A stretch of DNA of 64,000 nucleotides from Chryseobacterium sp. H1D6B (GCF_029892445.1 NZ_JARXVJ010000001.1:2480001-2544000), one strand, 5' to 3'; shown: positions 33,920 through 43,995, numbered from the stretch's first letter. Made by a program: numbers and translations. The notes: generated by a model not told the origin, from the letters alone.

Positions 33920-35671
33920 TTAGGTAATACCGTTCATCATTTTCTTTAATCGAGGTGATAGTATAGCAAGAATTACTGCAGCAATACCACAAAGCACTAC
34001 GAATACCATGAAGAATTCAAATAAATTATGAATTTCTACACCCGCAAAAGTTGTGTTCGCAACAGGGAGTTGTTCTTTTTCAAATAAAGCTAATTGTTGA
34101 GGCGTTAAAGTCACTTTTTTGTCTAAAACATCCTGAAGATTTACTCCTAATTTTTCAGCTTTTACAAATTTATCTCCTGTTGCTGGAATAATAGCTCCTA
34201 GAGAACCTGCCAAAGCATAACCAGCGGCGTTAGAGATGAAGAAAACACCATATAATAAGGAAGCGAATCTTTTTGGAGCCAATTTCCCCACTAATGACAA
34301 ACCAATTGGAGATAAACAAAGTTCACCCATCGTTTGAATCAGATACAGTAACATTAACCATTTGATAGCTAATAATCCTGTATTTCCTAAATCTTTTACG
34401 TTGTAGGCGATAATAAAATAACTTAATGCAATTAAAGCAAGGCCCATTGCTTGTTTCATTGGAGATACAGGCTCTTTTCCTTTAGCTCTTAATTTATCCC
34501 AAAGAATACTGAAAGGTAAAGCTAGGGCTACAACGAATAATCCGTTGAAAATCTGCACCATAGAAGGAGGCATATTCCATCCGAAAATATTTCTGTCAGT
34601 CTGGTTATCTGCGATGAAAGTTAATGACGAACCAGCCTGCTCAAATGCAGCCCAGAAGAAAATGATAAAGAATGAAACGATATAAATTACCCAGATTCTT
34701 TGTCTTTCTACTTTATTCTCGGCAGAACTCATAATTAAGAATGCCAGTGAAATACCTGCAGCATAGATGAAAGGATAGATAAGCCCTTTGATAAGCTGTC
34801 CCATTCCTACAGAACTGAATCCTAATTCACCTACTAAAATATATCTAAACACGAAGAACAACGCTACAAATAGGATAGTTGCAATCCCCATAGATTTTCC
34901 CGAGAATTTAGCAGTCTGTGTTTCTCCTTCTTCAAAGTCTGCGCTTGTACTGTTTTTTGGCAACCCTCCAATTGGTCTTCCTTCTGGAGTAATAACGTAT
35001 TTGTTTTTAAGAATAAAGAATATTACTGTTCCTATAATCATTGCGATAGATGCCGCTAAGAATCCCCATTTGAAAGCGAAAATATCTCTAACACCTGAAG
35101 CGTCTTTTACGTCACCTAGATAAGGACAAATGAACTGGCCTAAAAATGCTCCGATGTTGATACCCATATAAAAAATGGTAAAAGCAGAGTCTAATTTAGA
35201 TTTTTCCTGTTTTGGATAAAGACTTCCTACCATCGAGGAAATATTAGGTTTAAAGAAACCGTTTCCAAAAATAATAATGAATAGGGCGAGCCACATGAAT
35301 GTTTTAGCTCCGCCTAAATTTTCAGAGAACGTAGAAGCACTTAGGAAAAGTAAGAATTGTCCAAGCGCCATAAGGCTGCCTCCTAAAATAATACAGTTTC
35401 TGTTTCCTAAATATTTATCTGCGATAAAACCTCCCATAAGGGGTGTTAAATAGCATAAGGCAAGAAAACCTCCATAAATAATTGATGCATCAGCTTCCTT
35501 CATCAAAAGAGAGTTCACCATAAATAGGGTAAGCAATGCTCTCATCCCATAAAAGTTAAAACGCTCCCACATTTCTGTTCCGAAAAGAACCCATAATCCC
35601 TTTGGATGTCTGGAACCCTTATTCTCTACAAATTCATCCGGCTTCGGACTTAATGCTTCAATATTATCCAT
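33920..35671 (-). CDS. POT-family proton-dependent peptide transporter
   Basis: A 583-residue MFS peptide transporter. EMWERFNFYGMRA in the first helix and FYMGINIGAFLGQF (PTR2 motif) identify the family. It is longer than its neighbour because of a loop of about 60 residues at 460-520 (VNLQDVLDKKVTLTPQQLALFEKEQ). Flanked by terminators, so it is probably its own transcription unit. Presence of three related carriers suggests different substrate ranges. Confidence 0.93.
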   Translation of the reverse strand: MDNIEALSPKPDEFVENKGSRHPKGLWVLFGTEMWERFNFYGMRALLTLFMVNSLLMKEADASIIYGGFLALCYLTPLMGGFIADKYLGNRNCIILGGSLMALGQFLLFLSASTFSENLGGAKTFMWLALFIIIFGNGFFKPNISSMVGSLYPKQEKSKLDSAFTIFYMGINIGAFLGQFICPYLGDVKDASGVRDIFAFKWGFLAASIAMIIGTVIFFILKNKYVITPEGRPIGGLPKNSTSADFEEGETQTAKFSGKSMGIATILFVALFFVFRYILVGELGFSSVGMGQLIKGLIYPFIYAAGISLAFLIMSSAENKVERQRIWVIYIVSFFIIFFWAAFEQAGSSLTFIADNQTDRNIFGWNMPPSMVQIFNGLFVVALALPFSILWDKLRAKGKEPVSPMKQAMGLALIALSYFIIAYNVKDLGNTGLLAIKWLMLLYLIQTMGELCLSPIGLSLVGKLAPKRFASLLYGVFFISNAAGYALAGSLGAIIPATGDKFVKAEKLGVNLQDVLDKKVTLTPQQLALFEKEQLPVANTTFAGVEIHNLFEFFMVFVVLCGIAAVILAILSPRLKKMMNGIT

Positions 35672-35755
35672 TGTTTATTGTTAATTTTTGTTAAGACTAG
35701 CAAATATAGTTTTTTTTGAGTTTTTGACAAGGTTTTAATTTTATTTTAAATAAAA

Positions 35756-35780
35756 AAGCTGTAGAATAGTACTACAGCTT
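35756..35780 (-). terminator. Terminator after the third POT gene
   Basis: Perfect 9-bp stem AAGCTGTAG / CTACAGCTT with a seven-base loop and T-rich tail on the minus strand. Confidence 0.8.
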
Positions 35781-35803
35781 GATAATCTTTATGTAAGGAT
35801 GGA

Positions 35804-37459
35804 TTAATGTCCTTTTTCCTTCATGATTTTATTCAATCTTTTCAACATTGAAAGTCCTAATAATGTTGCAAAAATCAATAAAGCGAAGTTGACAAGGAAA
35901 TAATTCATTTTATTGTCATAGTTATACCATGTACTCGCCAAAATTCCGGATAGTTTATTTCCTACAGAATTGGCCAAGAAGAAGCCTCCCATCATTAATG
36001 CCGTTAGTCTTGCAGGAGAAAGTTTAGAAACAAAAGATAATCCCATCGGTGAAAGACATAATTCTCCCACAGTGATTACTCCATATCCGGCAACTAACCA
36101 TAACGCCGATACTTTTACAGCTCCGTTCTGTCCAGCCATCACTGCCAATACCATCACCAGACATGAAAGCGCTGAAATGAATAATCCCAGGACAATTTTT
36201 GTCGGAGTCATCGGTTCTTTTCCTTTTTTTCTCAATAATGCCCAAAATCCTACTACAAGAGGTGTTAATGCAATAACCCAAAATGGATTAATAGATTGGA
36301 ATAATTCTGTGTTGTATAAAAACACTTCCTTTTCAGGATTTTTATCAAGCGCAGCACGCTGTTCGGGAGTGATGTTTTTGAAATAAATATCCTTTCCAGT
36401 AGTTTTAACGGGGTTTCCGTCTTTATCTTTTTGAGATTGATACTGTTCGTTATAAACAGGAACTTCTTTATCTTTGTAGCTCTTGCCTTCCACCATATAA
36501 ATACCTTCCAAAGGTTTTTCTAAGGATGCAGGTACACTTCTGTCTGTATAATAATTAGCCCATCTGGTTAAGGCCGTTCCGTTTTGTTTGAAAACAGCCC
36601 AGAAGAACATACTGATCATAAATACGGATAATAATGCTCCGATTGAGGTTTTTTCTTCAGGCTTAGCTTTGAAATAGAGAGAAGCATAGAAGTAAATTAC
36701 AGGGATACAAGCGAAAATAAATGCATCCGTAGAGTCGCTTCCGAAAATATTGCCGGGGATAAACCAGCCTATGGCTCCGGCTACAATGGCAGGAAGGAAA
36801 ACTTTTAGTAGAATTTCAGAAAGCTTGGTATCTCCCTCTTGCACAGGCTTCATCTGTGCTGCATGGATATAATGTTTTCTTCCGATTGTAAAAATAACCA
36901 TCCCGATCAGCATCCCGACTCCAGCGGTGATAAAGGCTTCTCCCCATCCAAATTTATTACGCATAAATGCAGCAATAATATTACAGATAAAAGCTCCGAT
37001 ATTAATTCCCATATAGAAAATATTGTATCCTGAGTCTTTATTGGCTTTATAAGGTTCTTCAGAATAAAGATTTCCTAAAAGGGTAGAAATAGTAGGTTTA
37101 AAGAAACCATTTCCAACAATGATCAATGCTAAAGACCCATAAAATAAAGGAAGATCTTTGAAAACTCCCATCCCGATATATCCGGCTGCCATTAAAATAC
37201 CTCCTAAATAAATTGATTTGATATATCCTAAAACTCTATCAGCTAAAAATCCGCCGATGAAAGGGGTAAGATAGGTCAATGCGATGTAAGTTCCGAAAAT
37301 ATCATCAGCAGTTTTGTCAGGAAGCCCAAGACCTCCTTTTGAACCGGTGGGTTCAATTACATAAAGAACAAAAATTCCGAGAATCAGATAATACCCGAAA
37401 CGTTCCCACATTTCAGTGAAAAAGAGAAAAGGCAGGCCTTTAGGATGCTTAGTCTTCAT
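35804..37459 (-). CDS. POT-family proton-dependent peptide transporter
   Basis: A 551-residue MFS peptide transporter with EMWERFGYYLILG in helix 1 and FYMGINIGAFICN as PTR2 motif. A soluble loop of about 80 residues (SLEKPLEGIYMVEGKSYKDKEVP...) is inserted between central helices. It has its own terminator. It is the nearest transporter to the dipeptidyl peptidase gene. Confidence 0.93.
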   Translation of the reverse strand: MKTKHPKGLPFLFFTEMWERFGYYLILGIFVLYVIEPTGSKGGLGLPDKTADDIFGTYIALTYLTPFIGGFLADRVLGYIKSIYLGGILMAAGYIGMGVFKDLPLFYGSLALIIVGNGFFKPTISTLLGNLYSEEPYKANKDSGYNIFYMGINIGAFICNIIAAFMRNKFGWGEAFITAGVGMLIGMVIFTIGRKHYIHAAQMKPVQEGDTKLSEILLKVFLPAIVAGAIGWFIPGNIFGSDSTDAFIFACIPVIYFYASLYFKAKPEEKTSIGALLSVFMISMFFWAVFKQNGTALTRWANYYTDRSVPASLEKPLEGIYMVEGKSYKDKEVPVYNEQYQSQKDKDGNPVKTTGKDIYFKNITPEQRAALDKNPEKEVFLYNTELFQSINPFWVIALTPLVVGFWALLRKKGKEPMTPTKIVLGLFISALSCLVMVLAVMAGQNGAVKVSALWLVAGYGVITVGELCLSPMGLSFVSKLSPARLTALMMGGFFLANSVGNKLSGILASTWYNYDNKMNYFLVNFALLIFATLLGLSMLKRLNKIMKEKGH

Positions 37460-37552
37460 AGATCAAATTTCAATTTTCCCAAAAATAGGTTTTTAATTTC
37501 AATTGATAAAATAAATTGTAAGGGGCTAAAACGATTAATGAAATTAATAAAA

Positions 37553-37579
37553 AACCTCCCAAATTAGATTTGGAAGGTT
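37553..37579 (-). terminator. Terminator after the dipeptidyl peptidase gene
   Basis: Stem AACCTCCCAAAT / ATTTGGAAGGTT with one mismatch and a T run on the minus strand. Confidence 0.75.
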
Positions 37580-37604
37580 GTAAGTGTTATTTGAAAAATA
37601 GAGA

Positions 37605-39734
37605 TTACAAATTCTCTAAAATAAAATCAGTCATTTTTTGATACAGTTGCGGTCTTGTCTGTCCGCCGTAGATTCCATGGTTTTTATCCGGATAAGCCAT
37701 AAATTCAAACTGCTTTTTATTTTGAATCAGCGCTTCCGAAAACTCCATAGAATTTTGGAAATGCACGTTGTCATCTGCTGTTCCGTGGATTAACAAGAAT
37801 TTCCCTTTTAATAAACCTGCAAATTCTGTCGGTGAATTTTTATCATATCCATCAGGGTTTTCTTGAGGAGTTCTCAAGAATCTTTCAGTGTATACAGAGT
37901 CGTAATATCTCCAGTTAGTCACCGGTGCTACGGCAATTCCTGTTTTAAAAACATCAGCTCCTTTTGTCATGGCTAAACTTGCCATATACCCTCCGAAACT
38001 CCACCCGAAGATTCCGATTCTGCTTTTGTCAACATAAGACTGTGTTCCAAACCATTTTGCAGCAGTTATTTGGTCTTCAATCTCATATTTTCCTAAATTC
38101 ATATAAGTCACTTTTTTGAATTTAGCTCCTTTATATCCTGTTCCACGTCCGTCTACACAAGCTACGATGTATCCTTTTTGAACCAAATGGTTGAACCATA
38201 AAGAATTCCCGTTATCCCAAGAATTGGAAACCTGCTGAGAGCCTGGTCCGGAATACTGGAACATAAATAAAGGATACTTTTTATTCGGGTCAAAGTTTTT
38301 AGGTTTCATTACCCATGCGTTCATCTGGTCTCCTGCATCGTTGGGAATTGTAATAAATTCCTTTACTGCGAAATTATCAGCCTGAAGTTTTTTTAGCTGG
38401 TCGTCATTATTTTGAAGTTCTTTTATTGTTTTGCCGTTTCCGTCTTTTAAAACATAAGAATAAGGCTTCGCAGCAGTAGAAGAGGTTTCTATGAAATAAT
38501 TGTAGTTTTTACTGAAATTTGCATCATTGTTTCCTTCAGCATTAGAGAGCAGCTGTGATTTTCCGTTTTCAATATTGATTTTGGAAACTACTTTATTGAT
38601 GCTTCCTTTTTCGGTGGTCTGAACGTAAATTTGTTTTGATTTAGGATTGAATCCGTAATACTCAGTTACTTCCCAGTTTCCTTTCGTAACCTGTTTTTTC
38701 AATTTACCGTCTTTGTCATACCAGTATAAGTGACGGTTTCCGTCTCTTTCAGAACCCCACAGGAAAGAATCATCTTCTAAAAACTCTAGAGTAGGACTGT
38801 CTGTATCGATCCATTTATCGTCAGTTTCAGTGAATAATTTCTGAACTGCTCCTGTTTTAGTATTCACTTTTAAAACATCTGATGCATTTTGAATTCTTTC
38901 AGAAGTAATTAAAACAATCTCATCAGGTTTTGCCGTCTGAACAACGTTTGGAATATAATAATGTTTATAATTATCTAAATTAATCTTTGTTTTTTTTCCA
39001 TCACTTAATTGATAAATATGAGCCGAAACAACGGAGTTTTTTTCTCCTGCTTTAGGATATTTATAACGCATTTCCACTGGATACAAAGATTTTCCATAGA
39101 TGGGAATATAAATTTCCGGAACTTCAGTTTCATCCAATTTAACAAAGACAATTGCATCAGAATTTTTAGTCCATTCATACAATCGGGCGTGTCCGAATTC
39201 TTCTTCATACACCCAGTCTGCCAGACCATTTAATATTTTGTTTTTAACGCCATGCTGCGTTATCTGTGTAATTTTTCCTGAGTTTAAGTCCTGATAGAAT
39301 AAATTATTGTCAGCAATAAATGCCAGTTTGCTTCCATCTGGTGAAAATCTTGGTTCCTGAACAGTTTTTCCATCATAAATAGAAATAACTTTTCCTGATT
39401 TTAAATCTTTTACTTCAAATTTCCCTAAAAATGAATGTCTGTAAATCGGCTGGCTTTCTTTAAGCAGCAGTATTTTAGATTCATCATCAGAAAACTCATA
39501 GCTTTCAAACTGTCCGTCTACAAGGTTTCCTTCTTTTTGAGAAGTCTTATAAGAATATTTTGCGATTCCAGCAGGCTCTATTACCAAATAGTTTTCACCA
39601 TTTTTCATAGAAGTTATTCCGGCGATACCTTTACCGCGGTAATATCCTGAATATATTTTATCTAAAGTGATTTCTTGAGCTGACAGATTTTGAAAAGCTG
39701 CCGCAATGGTAAGCGTTAATAGGAATTTTTTCAT
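37605..39734 (-). CDS. Dipeptidyl-peptidase IV, S9 family
   Basis: Start set at 39734, which gives signal peptide MKKFLLTLTIAAAFQNLSAQ; the ATG at 39803 adds 23 residues in front of the signal. The 709-residue enzyme has a DPP4 N-terminal beta-propeller (with EEEFGHARLYEW) and a C-terminal alpha/beta hydrolase domain: nucleophile GWSFGG, Asp in HGTADDNVHF and His in DKNHGIYGG. It removes X-Pro dipeptides from peptides outside the inner membrane. With three POT carriers next to it the product peptides can be imported. Confidence 0.93.
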   Translation of the reverse strand: MKKFLLTLTIAAAFQNLSAQEITLDKIYSGYYRGKGIAGITSMKNGENYLVIEPAGIAKYSYKTSQKEGNLVDGQFESYEFSDDESKILLLKESQPIYRHSFLGKFEVKDLKSGKVISIYDGKTVQEPRFSPDGSKLAFIADNNLFYQDLNSGKITQITQHGVKNKILNGLADWVYEEEFGHARLYEWTKNSDAIVFVKLDETEVPEIYIPIYGKSLYPVEMRYKYPKAGEKNSVVSAHIYQLSDGKKTKINLDNYKHYYIPNVVQTAKPDEIVLITSERIQNASDVLKVNTKTGAVQKLFTETDDKWIDTDSPTLEFLEDDSFLWGSERDGNRHLYWYDKDGKLKKQVTKGNWEVTEYYGFNPKSKQIYVQTTEKGSINKVVSKINIENGKSQLLSNAEGNNDANFSKNYNYFIETSSTAAKPYSYVLKDGNGKTIKELQNNDDQLKKLQADNFAVKEFITIPNDAGDQMNAWVMKPKNFDPNKKYPLFMFQYSGPGSQQVSNSWDNGNSLWFNHLVQKGYIVACVDGRGTGYKGAKFKKVTYMNLGKYEIEDQITAAKWFGTQSYVDKSRIGIFGWSFGGYMASLAMTKGADVFKTGIAVAPVTNWRYYDSVYTERFLRTPQENPDGYDKNSPTEFAGLLKGKFLLIHGTADDNVHFQNSMEFSEALIQNKKQFEFMAYPDKNHGIYGGQTRPQLYQKMTDFILENL

Positions 39735-39783
39735 TATAAAATTGAAATATCGTAAAGTTTCAAATATAGTAATTTTATAAAAA

Positions 39784-39806
39784 AAGTTGGCAGTAAATGC
39801 CAACTT
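39784..39806 (-). terminator. Terminator after the exported-protein pair
   Basis: Perfect 9-bp stem AAGTTGGCA / TGCCAACTT with a five-base loop and T run on the minus strand. Confidence 0.85.
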
Positions 39807-39837
39807 ATAGTTCTACTATTTTTTGAGGATTAATTTT

Positions 39838-41217
39838 TTAGAAATTATAGACACTTTTTGCATCTAATTTATTTTCTCCTATTTTTCTAAGGAAAATAAT
39901 TCTGTTTGAAGCAGGAATGTATTTAATCGATGTTAAAATGGCACTTCCTCTTTTGCTGCTTGATTCGCTTCCGTTATAAATATTCACAGATTTACTTTTT
40001 TCTGTGGCTGTATATCCTATTTTGTAAGGAATAAGCTCGTCTTGATTAGCAAAAAAATAATTGGTGTCGTCTTTAGTGAAATATCCAATGTTTCCGTTGT
40101 GCATGGTTGGAGAACTGCTTGCTGTTCCGTCAGAATTTATTGTGATCCAGCGTCCTGCACCATAAGAAATGATAGGATCTGGAAAACGGTTAGTTGCTGT
40201 AGAAGGAGGCATTGTTTTGTTCACATCAAATCCGTATAGAAATGTTTTCCCGTTATTGTGCTGGATCAAACTGATATCAACATCAGACATCGTGGTATTG
40301 CTTCTGAATTCAGAGAATTTACTCATCGTGATACTTCCGTTCTGTAAATTGATGAAAGCCATATCTCCAAAGTCACTCTGGTTGATTCTTGCTCCCGTAA
40401 AATACCCGAACGATACCAGATAATCCTGATCATTAATAGATACCGGCTGTAAAGTTTTCAGGATAAGTTTGTCTTGTAAAGCAATGTCCTGCTCTCCCTG
40501 AGCCGAAACATACACTAATTTAGAAGACTCTTTCCATCCTGTAGATTTTCTTAAAATTAATATTCTCCCGGAATTGGTCACTGATGCAGTGTATTCCATG
40601 TAGTCAGTATCCAGTGTAATTTCTTTTTCCCATTTTTTAGAAAGGGTAGTAAGATCAATGACGATATTGTCAATTGTGTTTGCTGTTTTTTTAGATACTG
40701 ATCTGTCGTTGATAATAGCAGCATATTTTCCATTTTCGGAGAATTTGAAATAAGTAGTTCCCTGCTTCATTCCGGATTCTATGAATAATTTTGCAACGCT
40801 TGTGGTCGTAAAGTTTCCGTCTTTTTTATTGAAAACGTGCTGGAAAATTTCTTTTCTGTTGTTTCTTGTTTCAATTTCTTCCGTAAAAATAACTAACTGG
40901 TCTTTGTTAAGTTCCTGAGAACCTAGATAATTATGAATTACGCCATTGGTTTTATTGGCGTAATCTTTAATATAAGTGTCAACAAAACTGCCGTTCTGAT
41001 CCAGTTTTCTAAGGATTATTTTTTTATGGGGATAAGAGCTGTAGCCGTCTTCATTAATGTCACTGAATACATACTGGTTGTAATCATCACATAAAACAAG
41101 CTTGATGTCCTTTTCGTATTTAGAATTATATTCAAACCCGTCTCCATAAACAAATTTCTTTTGTCCAAAGGCAAAAGCACTGATCACGGTCAGGGAAATA
41201 ATAAACGTTTTTTTCAT
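39838..41217 (-). CDS. Exported protein of unknown function
   Basis: A 459-residue protein with signal MKKTFIISLTVISAFAFGQ. The mature part has many short beta-like segments (YNQYVFSDINEDGY, GKYAAIINDRS, TNSGRILILRKSTG) that suggest a propeller, but I cannot name a family. Four bases separate it from the upstream gene and a terminator follows, so the two exported proteins form an operon and probably act together in the periplasm or at the surface. Confidence 0.65.
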   Translation of the reverse strand: MKKTFIISLTVISAFAFGQKKFVYGDGFEYNSKYEKDIKLVLCDDYNQYVFSDINEDGYSSYPHKKIILRKLDQNGSFVDTYIKDYANKTNGVIHNYLGSQELNKDQLVIFTEEIETRNNRKEIFQHVFNKKDGNFTTTSVAKLFIESGMKQGTTYFKFSENGKYAAIINDRSVSKKTANTIDNIVIDLTTLSKKWEKEITLDTDYMEYTASVTNSGRILILRKSTGWKESSKLVYVSAQGEQDIALQDKLILKTLQPVSINDQDYLVSFGYFTGARINQSDFGDMAFINLQNGSITMSKFSEFRSNTTMSDVDISLIQHNNGKTFLYGFDVNKTMPPSTATNRFPDPIISYGAGRWITINSDGTASSSPTMHNGNIGYFTKDDTNYFFANQDELIPYKIGYTATEKSKSVNIYNGSESSSKRGSAILTSIKYIPASNRIIFLRKIGENKLDAKSVYNF

Positions 41218-41221
41218 GGTA

Positions 41222-42406
41222 TTAATTATTGTATATTTTTTGTTCTAATGCTTTAAGCTCATAATTTTGATCAAAAGATAATTTTAGATCAACAAGATGT
41301 TCCTGCATTTCATTTAAATATTTTTCAGCCTCTGTTTTATTTCCTAAAGCAATGTTCAAACGGATCAGGTTCATGTATAAATAAGTACCTATTTTACCGT
41401 TATATAAAGCTTTTTTATCATTATAATTGACCTTTTTTAAAGTTTCTTTCCAGATATCAACACCTTTGTTCATGTTTTCAAAAGCGGCTTTATTAGGCGT
41501 ATAATCAGGTTTAGCCTGCATTTTTTTAAGATTCGTCGTTACATAGATGTATGCCTTCTCCAGATCATCATATTCACCTTTATTTTTTACGGTTTCTAAT
41601 TTTACTGTTGAATTTATTTTTGAATAGCCGTAATTTTCAGCCAGGATTTCGTTGATCCTGCTAATAACCTTTTGAAGATAACTTTTTTCATGTGCGCTTA
41701 GGTCGATTTCGTTAGTAGGACTTGAAGCAATTTCTTCAAAATCAGAGAAAAGCGCTTTGTCAATTTTTGCAGTACCATTTTGTTTTACTACTAGTTTTGT
41801 TGGCTGGTTGGCAAAAGTTTTTCCTGCATTGTCTTGAAAATTAGTTCTTTCCATGTTGATGGAAATGTCAAGATAACTTCCGCCTCTTGAAAATCCGTCT
41901 ATATTAATTTGTGAAGAGAGTACTTTATTGTCAACAATTAATGCATTTTTCAGATCCGGCTCACGGTATATTGGTTTTTGAGGAATATTCAGCTGCGGGC
42001 GTGAAGGAAGTCTTAAAACCGGCGGTCCGGCATTCATTGCAATTTTTTCAACCGCTTTTAGTTTGTTGTACTGTTCAGATTCAGTTCGGTATTTTTCATT
42101 AAGCTTTTTTACTTCAGCTTCATAATCTTTTAGTCTTTCAGCATGCTCAGTTTTTGCGTCTTCTATACTTTGATCATAGTTAGCGACTTGTTTCTGGAAA
42201 TTTTCTTTAGCTTCCTTTACTACGTCTTCTTTAGTAATGTTATATGGTGAACTTACTGTTACAGAGAAGTTTCTGTTTTGAGATTCTACAGGATTTACTG
42301 GTTCTTTTAATAATTGAAAAGCAGTGTTTTCAGAATCGATCCTCTGGGCCTGGCTTATAACAGCACTGCATGTCAGAAAGACAGAAAAAATAAAATTTAA
42401 TTTCAT
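41222..42406 (-). CDS. Exported protein with coiled coil and TPR-like C terminus
   Basis: A 394-residue protein with signal MKLNFIFSVFLTCSAVISQAQ. Residues about 60-125 form a charged heptad-like coiled coil (EAKENFQKQVANYDQSIEDAK...). The C-terminal part (AFENMNKGVDIWKETLKKVNY ... GNKTEAEKYLNEM) resembles tetratricopeptide helices. No family recognised. First gene of a two-gene operon. The 217 bases upstream are AT-rich with nothing recognisable. Confidence 0.65.
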   Translation of the reverse strand: MKLNFIFSVFLTCSAVISQAQRIDSENTAFQLLKEPVNPVESQNRNFSVTVSSPYNITKEDVVKEAKENFQKQVANYDQSIEDAKTEHAERLKDYEAEVKKLNEKYRTESEQYNKLKAVEKIAMNAGPPVLRLPSRPQLNIPQKPIYREPDLKNALIVDNKVLSSQINIDGFSRGGSYLDISINMERTNFQDNAGKTFANQPTKLVVKQNGTAKIDKALFSDFEEIASSPTNEIDLSAHEKSYLQKVISRINEILAENYGYSKINSTVKLETVKNKGEYDDLEKAYIYVTTNLKKMQAKPDYTPNKAAFENMNKGVDIWKETLKKVNYNDKKALYNGKIGTYLYMNLIRLNIALGNKTEAEKYLNEMQEHLVDLKLSFDQNYELKALEQKIYNN

Positions 42407-42623
42407 ATGGTTACAATTTTAGGGTGCAAATTTAATTTTTTTTTAAAATAATATTGAATTAAATAATCAAATGTTAAATATATATAATAAATATTCTAAA
42501 ATTAACAGCTAAATTGATATTTAAGGCTGGTATTGAATATTTTAATGAATAATAATGAAATTTGAAGTTGTTTGGCAAATAAATTGAATATATAGTAATA
42601 AGAATCAAATTAAAATAATAATT

Positions 42624-43097
42624 ATGAAAGCGAATGCACACAACCGGAAATTAAACCGTTATGTTTTGAATGATCAAATTGTATGTACTGGTTTTTTAAG
42701 TTTTAAAGATGCTGAAGAATGTGCGCAGGAAAAAGGAGGTATCTTAGTAGAAGTAAGCTTTAAAGATGGAAATGATAATCCTCAAATAACGGATGAAGCA
42801 GGATTAATAGAAAAAAAACTTCATTTCTATGTCTATGCAGGAGACGAATATAAGTTTATTCACTCTTCAGATCCCGGATTTAGAAAATATGCAGATGAAC
42901 TGCAGAAAATAAAAGCCAGCAATGATAAAGACAGTCCCGAAGAAAAATATATTTCAAATGCAGAAATTGAAATTTCAGAAGACCCTATCATTGTTCTTAA
43001 AAATGACCACTTTCAATCAGTAACATCCAGAGAACGTTCAAAATATCTGAAGCATGCTAAAGTGTATGAAATAGGAATATCCTTACCAAAATCTTAA
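42624..43097 (+). CDS. Hypothetical protein
   Basis: A 157-residue soluble, acidic protein (MKANAHNRKLNRYVLNDQIV...) with no signal or membrane helix. A FKDAEECAQEKGGILVEVSFKDG segment is followed by a charged middle and NAEIEISEDPIIVLKND. No family recognised. Thirteen bases separate it from the DUF6496 gene, so they are probably co-transcribed. Confidence 0.6.
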   Translation: MKANAHNRKLNRYVLNDQIVCTGFLSFKDAEECAQEKGGILVEVSFKDGNDNPQITDEAGLIEKKLHFYVYAGDEYKFIHSSDPGFRKYADELQKIKASNDKDSPEEKYISNAEIEISEDPIIVLKNDHFQSVTSRERSKYLKHAKVYEIGISLPKS

Positions 43098-43110
43098 AAA
43101 AAAACTTATT

Positions 43111-43302
43111 ATGAGCACTACAAAGTATTCAGAAAAAGCACAGGACAAAGTAGGAAAAGTAATGCATGAGTACAAAGAAGGGAAATTAAAATCCTCTTCG
43201 GGAGAAAAAGTGACAAGCAGAAAGCAGGCTGTGGCCATTGGTATTTCTGAGGCTAGAGAAAAAGGACTGAAAGTTCCTAAAGAGAAAAAGAAAAAAGAGT
43301 AA
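43111..43302 (+). CDS. DUF6496-like small basic protein
   Basis: A 63-residue Lys-rich protein. The pattern VGKVMHEYKEGKLKSSSGEKVTSRKQAVAIGISEAREKG fits the small DUF6496 family, whose role is unknown; similar basic peptides have been suggested to bind nucleic acid. A strong terminator follows nine bases after the stop. Confidence 0.75.
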   Translation: MSTTKYSEKAQDKVGKVMHEYKEGKLKSSSGEKVTSRKQAVAIGISEAREKGLKVPKEKKKKE

Positions 43303-43310
43303 TTAATAGT

Positions 43311-43340
43311 AAACCCCGTGAAAAATTCACGGGGTTTTGT
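43311..43340 (+). terminator. Terminator after the DUF6496 gene
   Basis: Perfect 12-bp stem AAACCCCGTGAA / TTCACGGGGTTT with a three-base loop. Confidence 0.9.
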
Positions 43341-43363
43341 TTTTATCTAAAATGTACAATATT

Positions 43364-43995
43364 CGTCAGTTCAAGTGTTTTTCGGAATGTAATGCAGAAA
43401 AATGTATCGAGAACTTGTAAGTATGTTCAAGAACTTCTCGATACAATCTCTTTCAGAAATCACTCGAAGTGAGGCGTTTTCATATTCAGTGTCAGTTTTA
43501 TTCTCAGCCTAAACTTGTTTTTTAGTTGTACTGTCGTCAGTTCGAGTATTTTTCGGAATATAATGCAGAAAAATGTATCGAGAACTTGTAAGTATAATCA
43601 AGAACTTCTCGATACAATCTCTTTCAGAAATCACTCGAAGTGACGGCGTTTTTATATTCGGTGTCAGTTTTATTCTCAGCCTAAACTTATTTTTTTAGTT
43701 GTACCGCCGTCAGTTCAAGTGTTTTTCGGAATGTAATGCAGAAAAATCGAGAACTTGTAAGTATGTTCAAGAACTTCTCGATACAATCTCTTTCATAAAT
43801 CACTCGAAGTGACGCCGTTTTTATATTCAGTGTCAGTTTTATTCTCAGCCTAAACTTATTTTTTTAGTTGTACCGCCGTCAGTTCAAGTGTTTTTCGGAA
43901 TATAATGCAGAAAAATGTATCGAGAACTTGTAAGTATAATCAAGAACTTCTCGATACAATCTCTTTCAGAAATCACTCGGAGTGGCGCCGTTGTT
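43364..43995. repeat. Tandem repeat of about 171 bp, nearly four copies
   Basis: Copies begin at 43364, 43535, 43708 and 43877 (periods 171, 173 and 169). The last copy is partial. Each unit contains arms CGTCAGTTC(A/G)AGT and (A/T)CACTCGAAGTGACG, which are nearly reverse complements, and an inner imperfect palindrome TATCGAGAA / TTCTCGATA. The array fills most of the 740-base gap between the DUF6496 gene and convergent phosphorylase and encodes nothing I can recognise. Confidence 0.85.

Noticed and set aside
43364..43995. CRISPR-like array
   Set aside because: The repeated unit is about 171 bases and conserved over its whole length; there are no short repeats with variable spacers and no cas genes nearby.
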